Source of the DNA: Gonatopus flavifemur
Taxonomy: Eukaryota > Arthropoda > Insecta > Hymenoptera > Dryinidae
Assembly (NCBI GenBank): GCA_018340375.1
Contig: JAFFJZ010000046.1
Span: 434,001 to 498,000, forward strand
Reading direction: 5' to 3'
DNA: 64,000 nucleotides
Shown here one piece after another: positions 33,247 to 44,247 of the stretch. Made by a program: the position numbers and the translations under genes. Each line of letters starts with the position of its first letter. Within the stretch, counting starts at the first letter, position 1. The notes under the pieces were generated by a model. It was not told the origin of the DNA. It ran no database searches and was given only the letters and a program-made list of their open reading frames with translations.

Positions 33247-34911
33247 GTGATTGCAATGTCTAAAAGGGAAAGTGGTATTGGCAAGAAAAAAACTCGACAA
33301 CCTGGAGTTGAAATTTGGGAAAATGACAATCATTATGATGTTTGCGTAATACCAGATAATGGAAATTCTGGGGATTCTGATTGTTCCCCCGATTCAGATG
33401 ATGACGCTTCAGGTGAAGATGATACTGTTACTGATTGTGGTCCACTGAAATGTTTCAGGACAGTCTTTGATTCCTACACTGATTCTCAAGAAAAATTAGA
33501 AGAACATCACGTATATGATTGGTTTGATGATGGAAAGAAATACATGGAAAGTTTGGAAAATGAAATATTCCTCAGGAATGACGACCGCAAGAAAATTTTA
33601 AACAGCTCTTCGACTGAAATTTTTTTTCTCACATAAAGTGAAACGATAAATCATTGACAGCACGAAATCTAATGGGTATCATCTTTCCTTGGACGACTTG
33701 AACGAGTTCATTAGAATCATAGTTTCCAGTGGTTCCAACAAGAGATTGGCTCAACGAGACTACTGGTCTACACATGAATTTTTGCGAGCCGAACCAGTAG
33801 CTTCACGTATGGGTGTGAAAAACTTCGAAAAAATTAAGTCTAATATAAAACTTTATAAACCGGGCAATGGGGATAAGGAAGACAAGGTTTGGCGAGTGAG
33901 AGTTTTGACAAATATTTTGAAAAAAAATATTTTGCAATTCGGCTGTTTTTCATCAGCTTTATCCGTGGATGAGATGATGATCAAGTATTACGGACGGTGC
34001 TCTTCGAAACAATTCATCAAAGGTAAGCCAATCAGATTTGGTATCAAAATGTGGGGTCTTGCTGATGCTGATGGATGTTTATTCGATTTCGATATATACT
34101 GTGGTAAGAATGCAAACTGCAATATCTTACCTGAAAGTTCTCTTGGTGGCCGCGTTGTTATCCGAACAATGAAACAATTTCTTTTGATAACGACTCCACG
34201 TAATGTAGAAAACCACCATGTTTATTCCGATAATTTAATTCGTTCCGCTGACCTTCTGGTGCATTTGAAAAAACTTGGCTTACGTTGCACTGGAACGATG
34301 AGACAGGATAGAGTACCGATGAAACATAAAATTGACAAAAAAATGATGTGCGTGGAAAGTATCATGCAATGTACGACAGGAACAGTGGGATGAATTCCAT
34401 CACTGTAATGGATTCTCAACCTGTCTTGATATTGTCTACGGCTGCTGGCGTGAATCCTACTACTCCTGTGGAACGATATGACAAGAGTGACAAAATGAGG
34501 AGAAAATTATGTTTTCCTAGAGCTTTTTGTGCCTATAACAAACATATGGGTGGTGTTGATATTCATGATCAACACTGCAACAAAGTTTTGCCCACATTCC
34601 GTTCCAAGAAGTGGACTTGAGTGGTTTTCATGAGGTGTATCCAAATGTCCATTACGAATGCAACCGTATTATTCAATACTGCTGGAGAAGATGGAAGTGA
34701 AAAGATTGGAACTAAAGATGTTGTTACGGCTTTTGCTCGAACTCATTTGAATAAGACATCGAATGTGAATCTTCAAAAAGTAGAACAAACCCTCTGTCCA
34801 AAATATCGTTCTCGCCAAAACTGTCCCATAAGAACAAGAAAAATGTGCAAAACATGTAATTTATATTTTTGCAAATCTCGTTCTGAATTAGCACGTCCAC
34901 AAAATATATGA
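33247..34911 (+). pseudogene. piggyBac transposase, right copy
   Basis: The inverse counterpart of 30052-31716. Frames: 33247-33636 (MIAMSKRESGIGKKKTRQ, acidic N-terminus), 33689-34393 with YWSTHEFLRAEPVASRMG, SVDEMMIKYYGRCSSKQFIK (first D) and VYSDNLIRSADLL (second D), 34348-34620 with HMGGVDIHDQ (third D), 34621-34911 with the cysteine-rich end (CPKYRSRQNC...CKTC). Breaks: frameshifts near 33636 and 34370 and an in-frame TGA at 34618-34620, at exactly the same codon as the TGA of the left copy. It keeps the region missing from the left frame (31068-31306). Confidence 0.85.
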
Positions 34912-35254
34912 AATCGGAGAAGCTATGGAAAAATGGGAAAAAATGAATAGAAAATTTTTGGAAAACCTACGAAAAATGAAAAAAAAATGAAAGAGCTATG
35001 AAAACTGAAAAAAATATCTAAAAACTATGGAAAATGAGGTTCTCTTCCATCGTTCACCTCCCCGTGGTAAGGACCGGACAACGCTGTAGAATTTATATTT
35101 ATCAATTTATTATATTTCCCAACTTTACAGTGACAAAGTAACGATTCCATTCCAAACTTGCAGCTTCTATTCTGTACATACATCGAGATGAAGAAAAAAC
35201 AGTGAATTGTAACATGTTATTGGAAACCAACGACTGGGAAAAACATCATCTGCC

Positions 35255-35560
35255 AATAGTCCGCCATTTCGAATCCCGATAAGCTGACCTCAAATTCGTA
35301 ATCAGCGACCCCAAAAACCCATGAAACAAGAATTTGGTCGAAATCTATGACTTTTTGAGAATCGTGTCCGCCATATTGAGTCCGTCATTTTGAATACCGA
35401 TCATCTGACCTCAAATTCGTCATCAGCGACTCCAAAAACGCATGAAACAAGAATTTGGTTGGAATCTATGATTTTTTGAAAATTGTGTCCGCCATCTTGA
35501 ATTTCGACAATCCGCCCTCAGATCCGGGTTGAACAACTCCGAAAACCTCCAAAGCTACTA
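35255..35560. repeat. GCCATATTGG satellite block, right piggyBac arm
   Basis: Three units with GTCCGCCATATTGAGTCCGT, CAAATTCGTAATCAGCGACC and CCCATGAAACAAGAATTTGG; inverse of 29390-29670. Confidence 0.75.
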
Positions 35561-36162
35561 TTTGTGATGATGTGAGTACCATAGCAAAAAGTACTCTGGG
35601 AAAATCCCTGAAAGGATTGAAGACATTTCCGGATTTTTCAAAATATCGTCTGATTCCGGGTTCCTCAAGTGATTCAAAGATCCTGAAAGAATTCACATGT
35701 GCCTCCTTACTAGTTCCAAGCATTTTCCATCGAATACAATTCCTTTCGTCCGGTTAATAGTTATCTAGAAAAAAAATCATGGATATTTCAATATCCTCAT
35801 GGCACAAAACCGCCATTTTGGAAAAATCAGAGCAAAAAAAGAATCCGCTATTCGTCGTTCCCGAAGATTCGAACATCCGGATCACGATTCATGACGGTAT
35901 TCTGATCGAATAAATACGGGGAAGCATTGAAAATTGACTTTGAAAAAAAAAATTACGTCAAAAAATCAGAGTTTTGTTTTTTAATTACAAAATTCACTTT
36001 GTTGTTGAATTTTTCCCTGAAAACCACCATGGAATTATGAAAGAGCACATTCGGAAAACCCCTGGTGTAGGATTTTGGAATAAATCAAACGTTTCTTTGT
36101 ATGGCTCCGGTTTCCTCGAAAATGCATGTACAAAATCGTCGTTCTGCGCATGAATGGGTTAA

Positions 36163-36373
36163 TATTGTATTGTAAAGTGAAGGTATTCGAATAAAACTTA
36201 GTTTACTTCGGCATACGTAGCTTCTGTGAATTAACGAACATAAATACACAACCATTCATGATCCTTTCCACCAGATACAGTCCGTTCTCAGGCGAGTAGA
36301 TCGTGGAAGTCCTATATGGTACTTGTCGCAAAATGGATGTTTTTTTGGACAATTTGCCTGACGGGATATTTTG
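36163..36373. other. 3' flank of the Mutator-type fragment
   Basis: Matches the minus strand of 25740-25960 (CTTAGTTTACTTCGGCATAC, then CAGATACAGTCCGTTCTCAG, then GGGATATTTTGT). It resumes the sequence interrupted by the piggyBac palindrome. No coding sequence. Confidence 0.6.
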
Positions 36374-37653
36374 TCAGGACAATTTTTGTCTCGGGATGTT
36401 TTCCTGCGGAATCAATTGTTTGGAATATTTTGTTGGAGAGATTTCATCGGGGATATTTTTTATTGGGATCCCAGACCCGAAGCCGATATAATTGTGCAAA
36501 CAGATTGTTGCCGCAATCATAAACTCAGCATTTCCAACTGTGGATATCAATTCTTCCCTCTGGATCCTCCATCCACTGGCGAGAATGCCAAAGGCACTTT
36601 CTACTAGTCTTCTTGCCCAACTCAATCTGTAATTCGAAACTCTCCCCTTTGTATCCAGATCCTTATGTCTTGGATATGGTTTTGATATCGATTGCGCCAA
36701 AGGAAAAGCATCATCGGCAGCAAATACAAACAGGACTATCGGCCCAACTCTTCCAAGACGTACTGAGGATGACATTTGCAATCCGTTTGCTCGCAGTTTT
36801 TGAGATATTTATGTACCCCTAAAAACTCCTCCATCACTACATCCGCCACAACCATCAAGACGATACTGTGTTTCCCTTTGTAGTTATAGTATTGAGATCC
36901 AGAATTTGGTGGTGCCTAAAATGGGTGACGTTTGCCATTTTTATGTATTCATTTATCAAAACGGAGTGAACACAAATCATCCACTTTCTTTTCACTATTG
37001 CAAGAGAATATAATTAGAATTTTGATTCGCTTGGATCATTACATGCTCCCCATCGATGGTGCCAACACAGTTTGGGAAGTTCCAATTCCGTTCAAATTCT
37101 TGAGCAATAGTTTCCCAATATGCCTCATTGAATTACACGAGAACTATATCCTTCAAATACTTCCGAATGATGCCACATGCTTCCCGTACCGGATGGGGGC
37201 CAAATTGACGAAAAACCTAATCAACGAAAAGTTGGTTGAAAAGAGAGATACGTCACACTCTCTCTTTTCAAACACTGATTTCGTTGATTTGTCTTTTTGT
37301 TGATTCGGCTCCCACCCCCCCCCCCCGTACTTTTTCAGATATAGTGTTATCTGCGCCTCTGGAAGCGTAAGATAGAGATTTTATGCTATCTTCTGAGGTT
37401 AAGTAGCGTAAACAAATTTTTGATCTCATTTTCGTGCTAATGGGTTCTCTCACAGCATATTGTTTTTCTATCTGTGGTTCAATAACTGAGAGAACATCTC
37501 TGGTGACATACGAGAATGATTGAAATATTTTTCTGGGTCTAAATTCTCCATTTCGACAATGAGATTGTCAGATGCTCCTCGGAGTAATCTTTGTTCTGAA
37601 TGAAATAATGGTCTGACCCAACATTTGCAGACTTCTTGGTCTCTCAGAATCAA
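36374..37653 (-). pseudogene. PIF/Harbinger transposase (HARBI1-like), split by a MITE
   Basis: Reading leftwards: CWVRPLFHSEQRLLRGASDN and LDPEKYFNHSRMSPEMFSQL (37653-37470); TKMRSKICLRYLTSEDSIKS and SYASRGADNTISEKV (37453-37330); then a MITE (37190-37326); REACGIIRKYLKD, WNFPNCVGTIDGEHV (first D); APPNSGSQYYNYKGKHSIVL; VFAADDAFPLAQSISKPYP (second D); NYRLSWARRLVESAFGILAS (Glu), and HNYIGFGSG. This is the DDE_Tnp_4 family, whose transposase works with a separate Myb-like protein to cut and paste at a TWA target. Stops and frameshifts near 37460, 37130 and 36800 kill it. No Myb-like partner gene and no element ends were found. Confidence 0.85.
37190..37326. mobile_element. GGATGGGGGCC-family MITE (copy 2), inside the Harbinger gene
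   Basis: CGGATGGGGGCCAAATTGAC to GATTCGGCTCCCACC plus a long C run. Flanked by GTAC on both sides (37186-37189, 37327-37330). Removing the MITE and one GTAC rejoins the Harbinger frame as SEKV-REACG, so the insertion is precise. The right end has expanded to about 14 C. Confidence 0.85.
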
Positions 37654-37980
37654 TATAATTTGTATAATTCTGATATCTTCTCTTCAATTTGGATGTTATA
37701 GAGGGTTGTACCTTCGGAATGTTGATGTTTCATCATCAATACATGTATCAACATTAAAATATTTCCAGCACCTTCTATAATTGTAAGGGCTTCGAATTAT
37801 CAATCTATTGGGACCTCGAATGAGTCCTCGCTGTTTCATCACAGATAGCACTAACAGTACTCCGTGCTTGAAATTTCGAATGATAACGAACTTGCAAGGA
37901 AGTACTGTATCTAACCTGGAATTTCGGTGTATCATAGTTCACTTTAGTGTGGATAAAGTGATTGTTCATTAGTTTTGAGA
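37654..37980. other. Unassigned stretch upstream of the Harbinger gene
   Basis: May include a decayed Harbinger N-terminus (RRYQNYTNYI on the minus strand near 37680). The minus frame at 37696-37935 has no motif I recognise. Confidence 0.35.
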
Positions 37981-38260
37981 ATGTCTCCTTTTGCGCCAAC
38001 TAAAGTGTATTTGCGGGGAGTTTCATTGCACTACTCTATTCAAAAGAAATCTGCAGCTGAAGAACATAGGATTCTTGTTGAGACTTATGGTGACAATGCT
38101 CTGTTGGATACGACATGCAGGGACTGGTTCCGACGCTCCAAAAATAATAATGATTCTGAACTTGAGGATAACGGACGTTCTGGTGCACCAAAAAATTTGA
38201 AGTGTTATGTCAAAACTACTGTTCCTCAGTTTTTCCAGAATATTTGGCAGTATGAATGAG
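37981..38260 (+). pseudogene. mariner transposase, N-terminal fragment
   Basis: From the ATG at 37981 the frame reads YSIQKKSAAEEHRILVETYG, then TCRDWFRRSK and LEDNGRSGAPKNLK, the mariner paired helix-turn-helix region. The similarity ends near 38215 and no catalytic domain follows, so only the first third remains. It differs clearly from the mariners at 32117 and 58168. Confidence 0.8.
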
Positions 38261-38494
38261 GAATACATCGAGTCATCGAGCCTGATGCTGCCTTTGATAC
38301 TCCACTTTAGATAGGAAAGGCCTAAACAAGGGCTGGGGGAAAGGATATTGTGTGTAAAAAGAGTGAAATTTTCAAGTATATTCGTTATTCTCTATATTGA
38401 TGTTCTGTTCATTCTGAATATTCCTTCTTCGGTTGGAAGATTTGATTCATCATGTTGAAATCAAGGTGAATCTTCTCTTTTTGCTATGATGTCA

Positions 38495-38870
38495 CCTTAC
38501 GTCTAATATGGCGGATGGAAATCCAACAATACATTGAATTTCCTTCAAACTCGGTGCCCAGTGGCTTTCGAGGTTGCTAAGTACGAATCCGTTATGGAAA
38601 TCACAAAATTCAACTTGTTCGATCCGATATGGTGAATGTGCACGCAATGGTGAATGTATGAAAATGTACATCAAGACAACGGGATTTGTAATATAATCAG
38701 CGACCCTAAAAACTTCACAATTCTGAGTTTAAAGGGAAACTGATGAATTGCGGAATATCGTTCCACCATATTGGATCCACCATTTTGAATTTGGAAATTC
38801 TGACAACCGATTGTTCATCAGCGACCTCGAAAACCCCCGGGGTATCGATTTTCAAACGAACTTCAGAACT
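38495..38870. repeat. GCCATATTGG satellite in the second Transib-like copy
   Basis: Units with CTAATATGGCGGATGGAAAT, CCGATATGGTGAATG and ACCATATTGGATCCACCATT, spaced about 120 bases. Confidence 0.7.
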
Positions 38871-39435
38871 GCTTACAATTTCTTCAAGGTTTTCGTGATT
38901 GTCACAATGTGTCTGGAAGATACTTCCTTTACAAAACAATGACGGAACCCCGAAGATGCAAAAAGGAGCATCCACAACCTCCAATACGTAAAGTGTTGTG
39001 GAAAGGCGTGGAACACAACTTTTTCTCCAAATAACCAAACAAATTTCCAAATTCAGAGTTATGAGAATCACATACAATCATTGTTCCGCCATTATTTGCC
39101 ACTGAGTGAATTGATATTCCACTACTCTTTTGTATATTCTATACCCTTCCAGCAGTAGATTCCATTTTAGGAAAGTTCGATCGGTTCACTTTTCGAGACA
39201 CAGCGTCTTTTCGAACATGGTCGTCACTCAACTATCTCTCATTCACGCGAATGGTACCTCACGGGAGGATACTTTTGAACTGTAATACAAGAGTAGGGTC
39301 AAGGGATCAAATCTTTTCATATTTGAATTTCGATACTTTGGACATTACTTCACTCACTCCAAAGGTCAAATATCTCAAACCACAGACTTCATTTCTGGTA
39401 TTTTTTCTAGATTTTTTGTATTTGATCCCACTGTG
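38495..39435 (-). mobile_element. Transib-like element, second copy (inverted, truncated)
   Basis: The right end, inverted, is CACAGTGGGATCAAATAC, and the next 350 bases match the left end of the element at 6703 (shared GTGAGGTACCATTCG and ATGGAATCTACTGCT among others). The interior is satellite (38495-38870), as in the first copy. The other terminus was not found, so the copy is truncated or ends beyond recognition. No transposase. Confidence 0.6.
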
Positions 39436-40339
39436 CGGTGATTAATAATGCTGATGTTCAGTCACTGATTTGATTGTGAATTAATCGTTTCGGTAAATTC
39501 GATTCTTTCTCAGTTTCTTTTACAGATATCGGATGAAAAATTGCATGTTTCATGCTGGAATGTACAATATATGTATTCTATTCAATGTATTACATGAATG
39601 TAGTGTATATTTGGTTGATGTGTTGTGTCGTGTGTTATTTTTCCTCAAAGTTGATGTGAGATTTGATCGATTGAAAAGGGAAGTCAGTTACAAATGATTA
39701 TTCTTTCAATTCAAAAAGGATTATAATAATGAAGGAGAAGGGAAGATTCTGATTTTTGTTCTGGGGTTTGCTCAGTCAGAACCAGAGGGCGCCGCCCCCT
39801 GACTGCTTCGCTTCGCTCAGCAGTCCGACCCACTTCAAAATTCGCTTCGCTCATTTTGGATATATCGCAACCCACATATGCTCGCTTCGCTCTCATTTTG
39901 AACAATTCAGATATCCGGGGATATACGGGGAGGCACTCATCGGTTTCTCCCTCGATTGAGAAACTCTGTAAATGTGATATTCAGAAAGCCTTATTGCCTA
40001 CCACCCTTCATACCATCCCCAAATGATTCAGAAACACGTACCTGGAGGGCTGTAGAATTTGAACTGTCCTGGTATGAAAGAAGCCAAGAAGCACGACGAA
40101 AGCGTAAGCTGAAAGTAATTCAAGCGTAAGAAGCGTAACGAAGGGTTCTTTAGGTGTAATTGAGAAATGGATCCGAATATTTTCAGGCTCCATTTGTTTC
40201 AATAGATACCTCTTCCACTTTTGAGTTCTTACTAGTGCGCAATTGTCATAACGTCAACTAGCTCTTGAAGAGTCTTCGGATGCAGTCAAGCTTACATGGG
40301 AAGATCGGAATTATTATTTTCTTTCAACATTGGAGTCCA
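39436..40339. other. Unassigned stretch with a CGCTTCGCTC-rich island
   Basis: From 39790 to 39895 CTTCGCTTCGCTC, TTCGCTTCGCTC and CTCGCTTCGCTC occur within 85 bases beside GGGCGCCGCCCC. Near 40090-40150 CGAAAGCGTAAGC and GCGTAAGAAGCGTAACGAAG repeat a GCGTAA motif. No gene recognised. Confidence 0.5.
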
Positions 40340-41165
40340 GAATCTGATTCAGCACCCTGGGAAATCCTTAGAACCCGTGTTACATTAAACCATATAATTT
40401 CGTTCATTAGAGCCAGAATCACTGCATTCACGTGTGCCATATTGGATTGGCGATCTTGAATTCATTTTTCGACGTCATATTTGGATTCCTCACCCTCCAA
40501 AACCCCTAGGACCCATGTTGCATACAAATCTGTCCACAAATGTGAAGCTGACTGAATTCACGTCCGCCATCTTGGATCCGCTATCATGAATTCGGGATTT
40601 GACCCCAGATTCAGATTCAGCACCCTCGAAAAGTCCTATAACTCATGTTCCATATAAATCTGTCCACGTATGCAAAGTTGACTGAATTCACGTCCGACAT
40701 CTTGGATCCGCCATCTGAACTCGTGTTTCGACGTCAGATTCGAATTTCTCACCCTTCAAAACCCTCAGGACCCATGTTTCATATGAATCCGTCCACAAAT
40801 GCTAAGTTGACTGAATTCACGTCCGCCATCTTGGATCAGCCATCATGAATTCGAGATTCGACCCCAGATTTGAATTCAGCACCCTCGAAAACCCCTAGAA
40901 CACATGTTCCGTGTAAATCTGCCCACAAATGCGAAATTGACTGAATTTACGTTCGCTATCTTGAATTCGTTTTCCGAAGTCAGATTCGAATTCCTCACCC
41001 CCCAAAACCCCTAGAACCCACATTCCATATGAATCCGTCCACAAATGCGAAATTGACTAGATTCACGTCTGCCATCTTGGATCCGCTACCTTGAATTCGG
41101 GATTTGACTCCAGATTCGAATTCAGCACCCTCGAAAACCCCTAGGACCCATGTTTCATAATAATT
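40340..41165. repeat. Satellite array with alternating A/B units (dimeric)
   Basis: Seven units of about 120-130 bases share CCCATGTTNCATA, AATCTGTCCACAAATGCGAA, TTGACTGAATTCACG and CCGCCATCTTGGATCCGCCAT. Units alternate between type A (AGCACCCTCGAAAA near 40350, 40620, 40880, 41127) and type B (CTCACCCTCCAAAA near 40490, 40750, 40997), giving a higher-order period of about 250 bases. Confidence 0.75.
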
Positions 41166-41225
41166 CATCGATCCGAGCCAAGATGGCGAATATTCAAAGA
41201 CTGTGGAGAGAATGAGGTGTATATA

Positions 41226-43253
41226 TACAGGGTGGGGCGTTTAAAGTGTCGCGGGCGTTTTTTACAAAAATAAGATGAGATACGAGAAAATTTTTCGGAC
41301 GAAAATTGTAGGGTATCGAGGAGGACATCCGATGGTGGCCTTGGCTTTGACCTCGAATCTCATCTTCAAGGGCATTCTGAGGTCAACTCTTGTTTTTTGA
41401 ATAGCATCTAATATTTTTTACTGCAGATTTGGATTCTAGGTCAAAAACCAAGAAACTTTTGTCTGAACCATTTTCCTGAAATCCGCAAAGATGGCGCTCT
41501 AATCGATATTGTTCCATACTGAATCTGACATTAGAATAACTCGAAAACGAAGGGTCTTGGAGGAGAATGTTTCGGACAAAAGTTGTCTGATTCCAAGGGG
41601 GACCCCTTGAACTGAAGCGGAGGTGATGGGGTATAACAGACAAAACACAACACATTTCAATCGTCTGCATCACTTGGATAATTTTAATGCAGTAGATGCT
41701 CAAAATGATGGCCTTCGACTTCAATACACATTACAAAACGTTTCATAAAAGATTGCTGAACTCGTGCTAAAATATCTTCATTGATGCTCGCGCATGCATT
41801 GATGATTCGTTGACGCATATTCTCAGGTGTAGTCGGTGCTTGTTGTATCTTTTATGTATCCCCATACAAAAAAATCTGGAGAAGTAAGATCCGGAGAACG
41901 GGCAGGCCAATGAACTGGTTCACGACGTCCTATCCATCGTCCAGGATAATCTCTGTCCAATATTTCTTGAGCTGTGACTGCATAATGGGATGGACAACCA
42001 TCGTGTTGATACCACATATTCAATCGTTCCTGAATAGGTATGTCTTCAAGTAATGTTGGAAGTACTTGATCTAAGAAATGTCTGTACTTCTCTCCATTTA
42101 GCGTATCTGCAATGAAGTACGGTCCAATTACTCGAGATCGAAAAATACCACACCAAACATTCACAGCCCATTGTCTTTGATGCTCTACTTGACGTAACCA
42201 TCTTGGATTTTCTGTCGCCCAGTAATGCATATTATGTCCATTTACTTGACCATGATTGGTGAACGTCGACTCATCAGAAAATAATATGTTGATGAAGTTG
42301 TTATTGTGCATTTGCGCTAGACCCCATCGACAAAACTGTACACGATTTTCGAAATCATCACCGTGAAGGTCTTGATGCAAACAAATGTGATACGGATGGA
42401 ATTTGTGACGTTTCAGTATTCGAAGAACACTTCTTCGAGAAATTCCCGAATGGAGTTCAATTTCACGAGAGCTCACGTGTGGATTATTGGCTACTGCAGC
42501 TAGTACATTAACTTCCGCATTTTCTCCGCTAACAGTTCTCATTCAATGTCGTTTTTCCCTTGTAACACTTCCCGTTTCTGGGAATAATTTTGTAATGCGT
42601 TGAAAATACCTAATGGATGGCGTTGTTCTTCCAGGAAATCGTTCTGCATACAAGTCATATGCTTGTCTGGGGTTCTTATGTACTTCACCGTAAATGTAGA
42701 TCATATCGATCTTTTCAGAAACCGTGTATCGGATATCCATGATTTTCAATTTGTCATAACCCAAGTAATAATCAAATGTAACTGACAAACTGACTTTCAA
42801 AATCGTGAATTTTCACTGAACCCCATCGTTTGTTTACATCGCGTGAGCTCTGAATGGTGGTAATGTAGACGATTGAAATGTGTTGTGTATTGACAACTTT
42901 TGTACGAAACATTCTTTTGCAAGACCCTTCGTTTTCGAGTTATTCGAATGTCAGGTTCAAAATGGAACAATATCGATTAGAGCGCCATTTTCGCGGATTT
43001 CAGGAAAATGGTTCAGACAAAACTTTCTTGGTTTTCGACCTAGAATCCAAATGTGCAGTAAAAAATATGAGATGCTATTCAAAAAACAAGAGTTGATCTC
43101 AGAATGCCCTTGAAGATGAGATTTGAGGTCAAAGCCAAGGCCACCATCGGATGTCCCCCTCGGTACCCTACAACTTTTGTCCGAAAAATTTTCTCGTATC
43201 TCACTTTATTTTTGGAAAAAACGCCCGCGACACTTCAAATGCCCCACCCTGTA
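41226..43253. mobile_element. Tc1/mariner-type element, DD41D, long inverted repeats (element 2)
   Basis: TACAGGGTGGGGCGTTTAAA and its near-inverse TTCAAATGCCCCACCCTGTA, with TA outside. The inverted repeats extend about 350 bases and contain, at similar positions, blocks related to those in element 1 (26214-28628): GAGGACATCCGATGGTG, GGTCAACTCTTGTTTTTTGA and GGCGCTCTAATCGAT. One transposase on the minus strand. Confidence 0.85.
41684..42740 (-). pseudogene. DD41D Tc1/mariner transposase (element 2)
   Basis: From the Met at 42740: YTVSEKIDMIYIYGEVHKNP and AYDLYAERFPGRTTPSI (DUF4817-like). An in-frame TGA at 42543-42545 is followed without frameshift by ENAEVNVLAAVANNPHVSSR and a helix-turn-helix (GISRRSVLRILKRH). 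Core: NILFSDESTFTNHGQ (first D), MWYQHDGCPSHYAVTAQEIL (second D), PARSPDLTSPDFFVWGYIKD (third D, 41 residues on). A frameshift near 41850 leads to NMRQRIINACASINEDILAR and the end at 41684-41686. Longer and better kept than element 1 but still with one nonsense and one frameshift. Confidence 0.85.
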
Positions 43254-43344
43254 TATGTATACAGTGAAGGAAACTTCCTCCGAGATCACCTATTTTTTCA
43301 GGGAAAAATGAAAAAAGTAGGACTTGTCCGATTGCAATAAAAAA

Positions 43345-43450
43345 AATTTGTCTCGGGGGATGGGTTCGAAGAAGGTCCTCAATAAATTTCATCCAATTTG
43401 GTCCACTCGGTCCAGAGGAATCGCTGGTACAGACAGACAGACAGACATAC
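43345..43450. repeat. Retroposon 3' end with (ACAG)n tail
   Basis: AAATTTCATCCAATTTGGTC, then GGTCCAGAGGAATCGC, then TACAGACAGACAGACAGACA. The pattern (a ...TTTCATC-AAT-TGGT... stretch ending in an ACAG repeat) is typical of RTE/CR1-type LINE or SINE 3' ends in arthropods. No ORF. CCAAATCACAAGTATAGC just after (43454) also occurs at 59298, in the 5' flank of the mariner gene there. Confidence 0.5.
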
Positions 43451-43499
43451 TCCAAATCACAAGTATAGCACTTGGGTATACCCAATAGTTTCACGGGAT

Positions 43500-44247
43500 T
43501 CATTTGGTATATTCTTTTGCATTCTTATGTAAAAGCTTGAGAAAAATTCTCTCATTTTAGCCGTTTTCTTTCATATAGAGTTTATTTTTCTCTTCCTATT
43601 CAATGCCTGATTTGGTATGTGAGGGAACGATGTATCACATTCATGAGTTCTCATGAGTGAAGAGAATCCACCTCACTCAATTTTGCATCATTTAGATCTG
43701 GGAATTTTGGGATTAGGTTGGGATTTACTAGGTTGATTCTTTCAGATCGTTCATCACCTAATTCACACATTTCAATTGTTCCTTACATCTGAGGAGCTTC
43801 TAAACAGTTTTGAATTTGCTGATTCCCGAGCTTTTTCTCTAGTACTTTTCCATCGTTATCTGAATTTAATATAAATTTCCTTCTGGGGGGTCCTTTGGGT
43901 GGGAGGGTCTCGAAACGAATCCTAAGTTGCTTCTTTTTTATCCTTCTCCTGCATCCATTCACTCAGGCTTGCAGAATTTCTATCTCCTGATCTATTCGAA
44001 TTTCTACTAGAGGAGGAAGGAAGTCAAATATTATAAGTAAATCCAATTGAATATTCAGTTGAACAAAATGGAATTTCTATCATTTGATCCTAAAGAGTCC
44101 GAATCTTATTCTTCTTTCCGAGAAGGCATATTACCTTCCAACAACGAAAATTTGTCAAACACAAAAGGAATTGATTAGAATTGATGAACTAATGCATTTT
44201 GAATTCATATGTGTAACCAAAAAAAACAAAGTGACATTGTTGCAAAT
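43500..44247. other. Unassigned stretch
   Basis: Nothing recognised; AT-rich with scattered T runs and no frame with known motifs. Confidence 0.5.

Larger units (their letters stand above)
28768..36158. mobile_element. 7.4-kb palindromic piggyBac element (two inverted transposase copies)
   Basis: The outer ends are CCCATTGATGCGCAAAGCGA (28768) and the inverse of CCCATTCATGCGCAGAACGA (ending 36158), flanked by TTGA (28764) and TTAA (36159), the piggyBac target with one change. Each arm, reading inward, has terminal sequence, a GCCATATTGG satellite block, the transposase 3' end and then its 5' end. The arms are about 3.0 kb each (left 28768-31790, right 31893-36158 less the mariner) around a centre of about 100 bases. 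A mariner sits in the right arm (31945-33221). A related uninterrupted target survives at 25957-25966. Confidence 0.8.

Noticed and set aside
39756..39959. Plus frame over the CGCTTCGCTC island
   Set aside because: The protein is a by-product of the repeated motif.
40340..41165. CRISPR array
   Set aside because: Units of about 125 bases tile end to end without unique spacers, and the context is eukaryotic.
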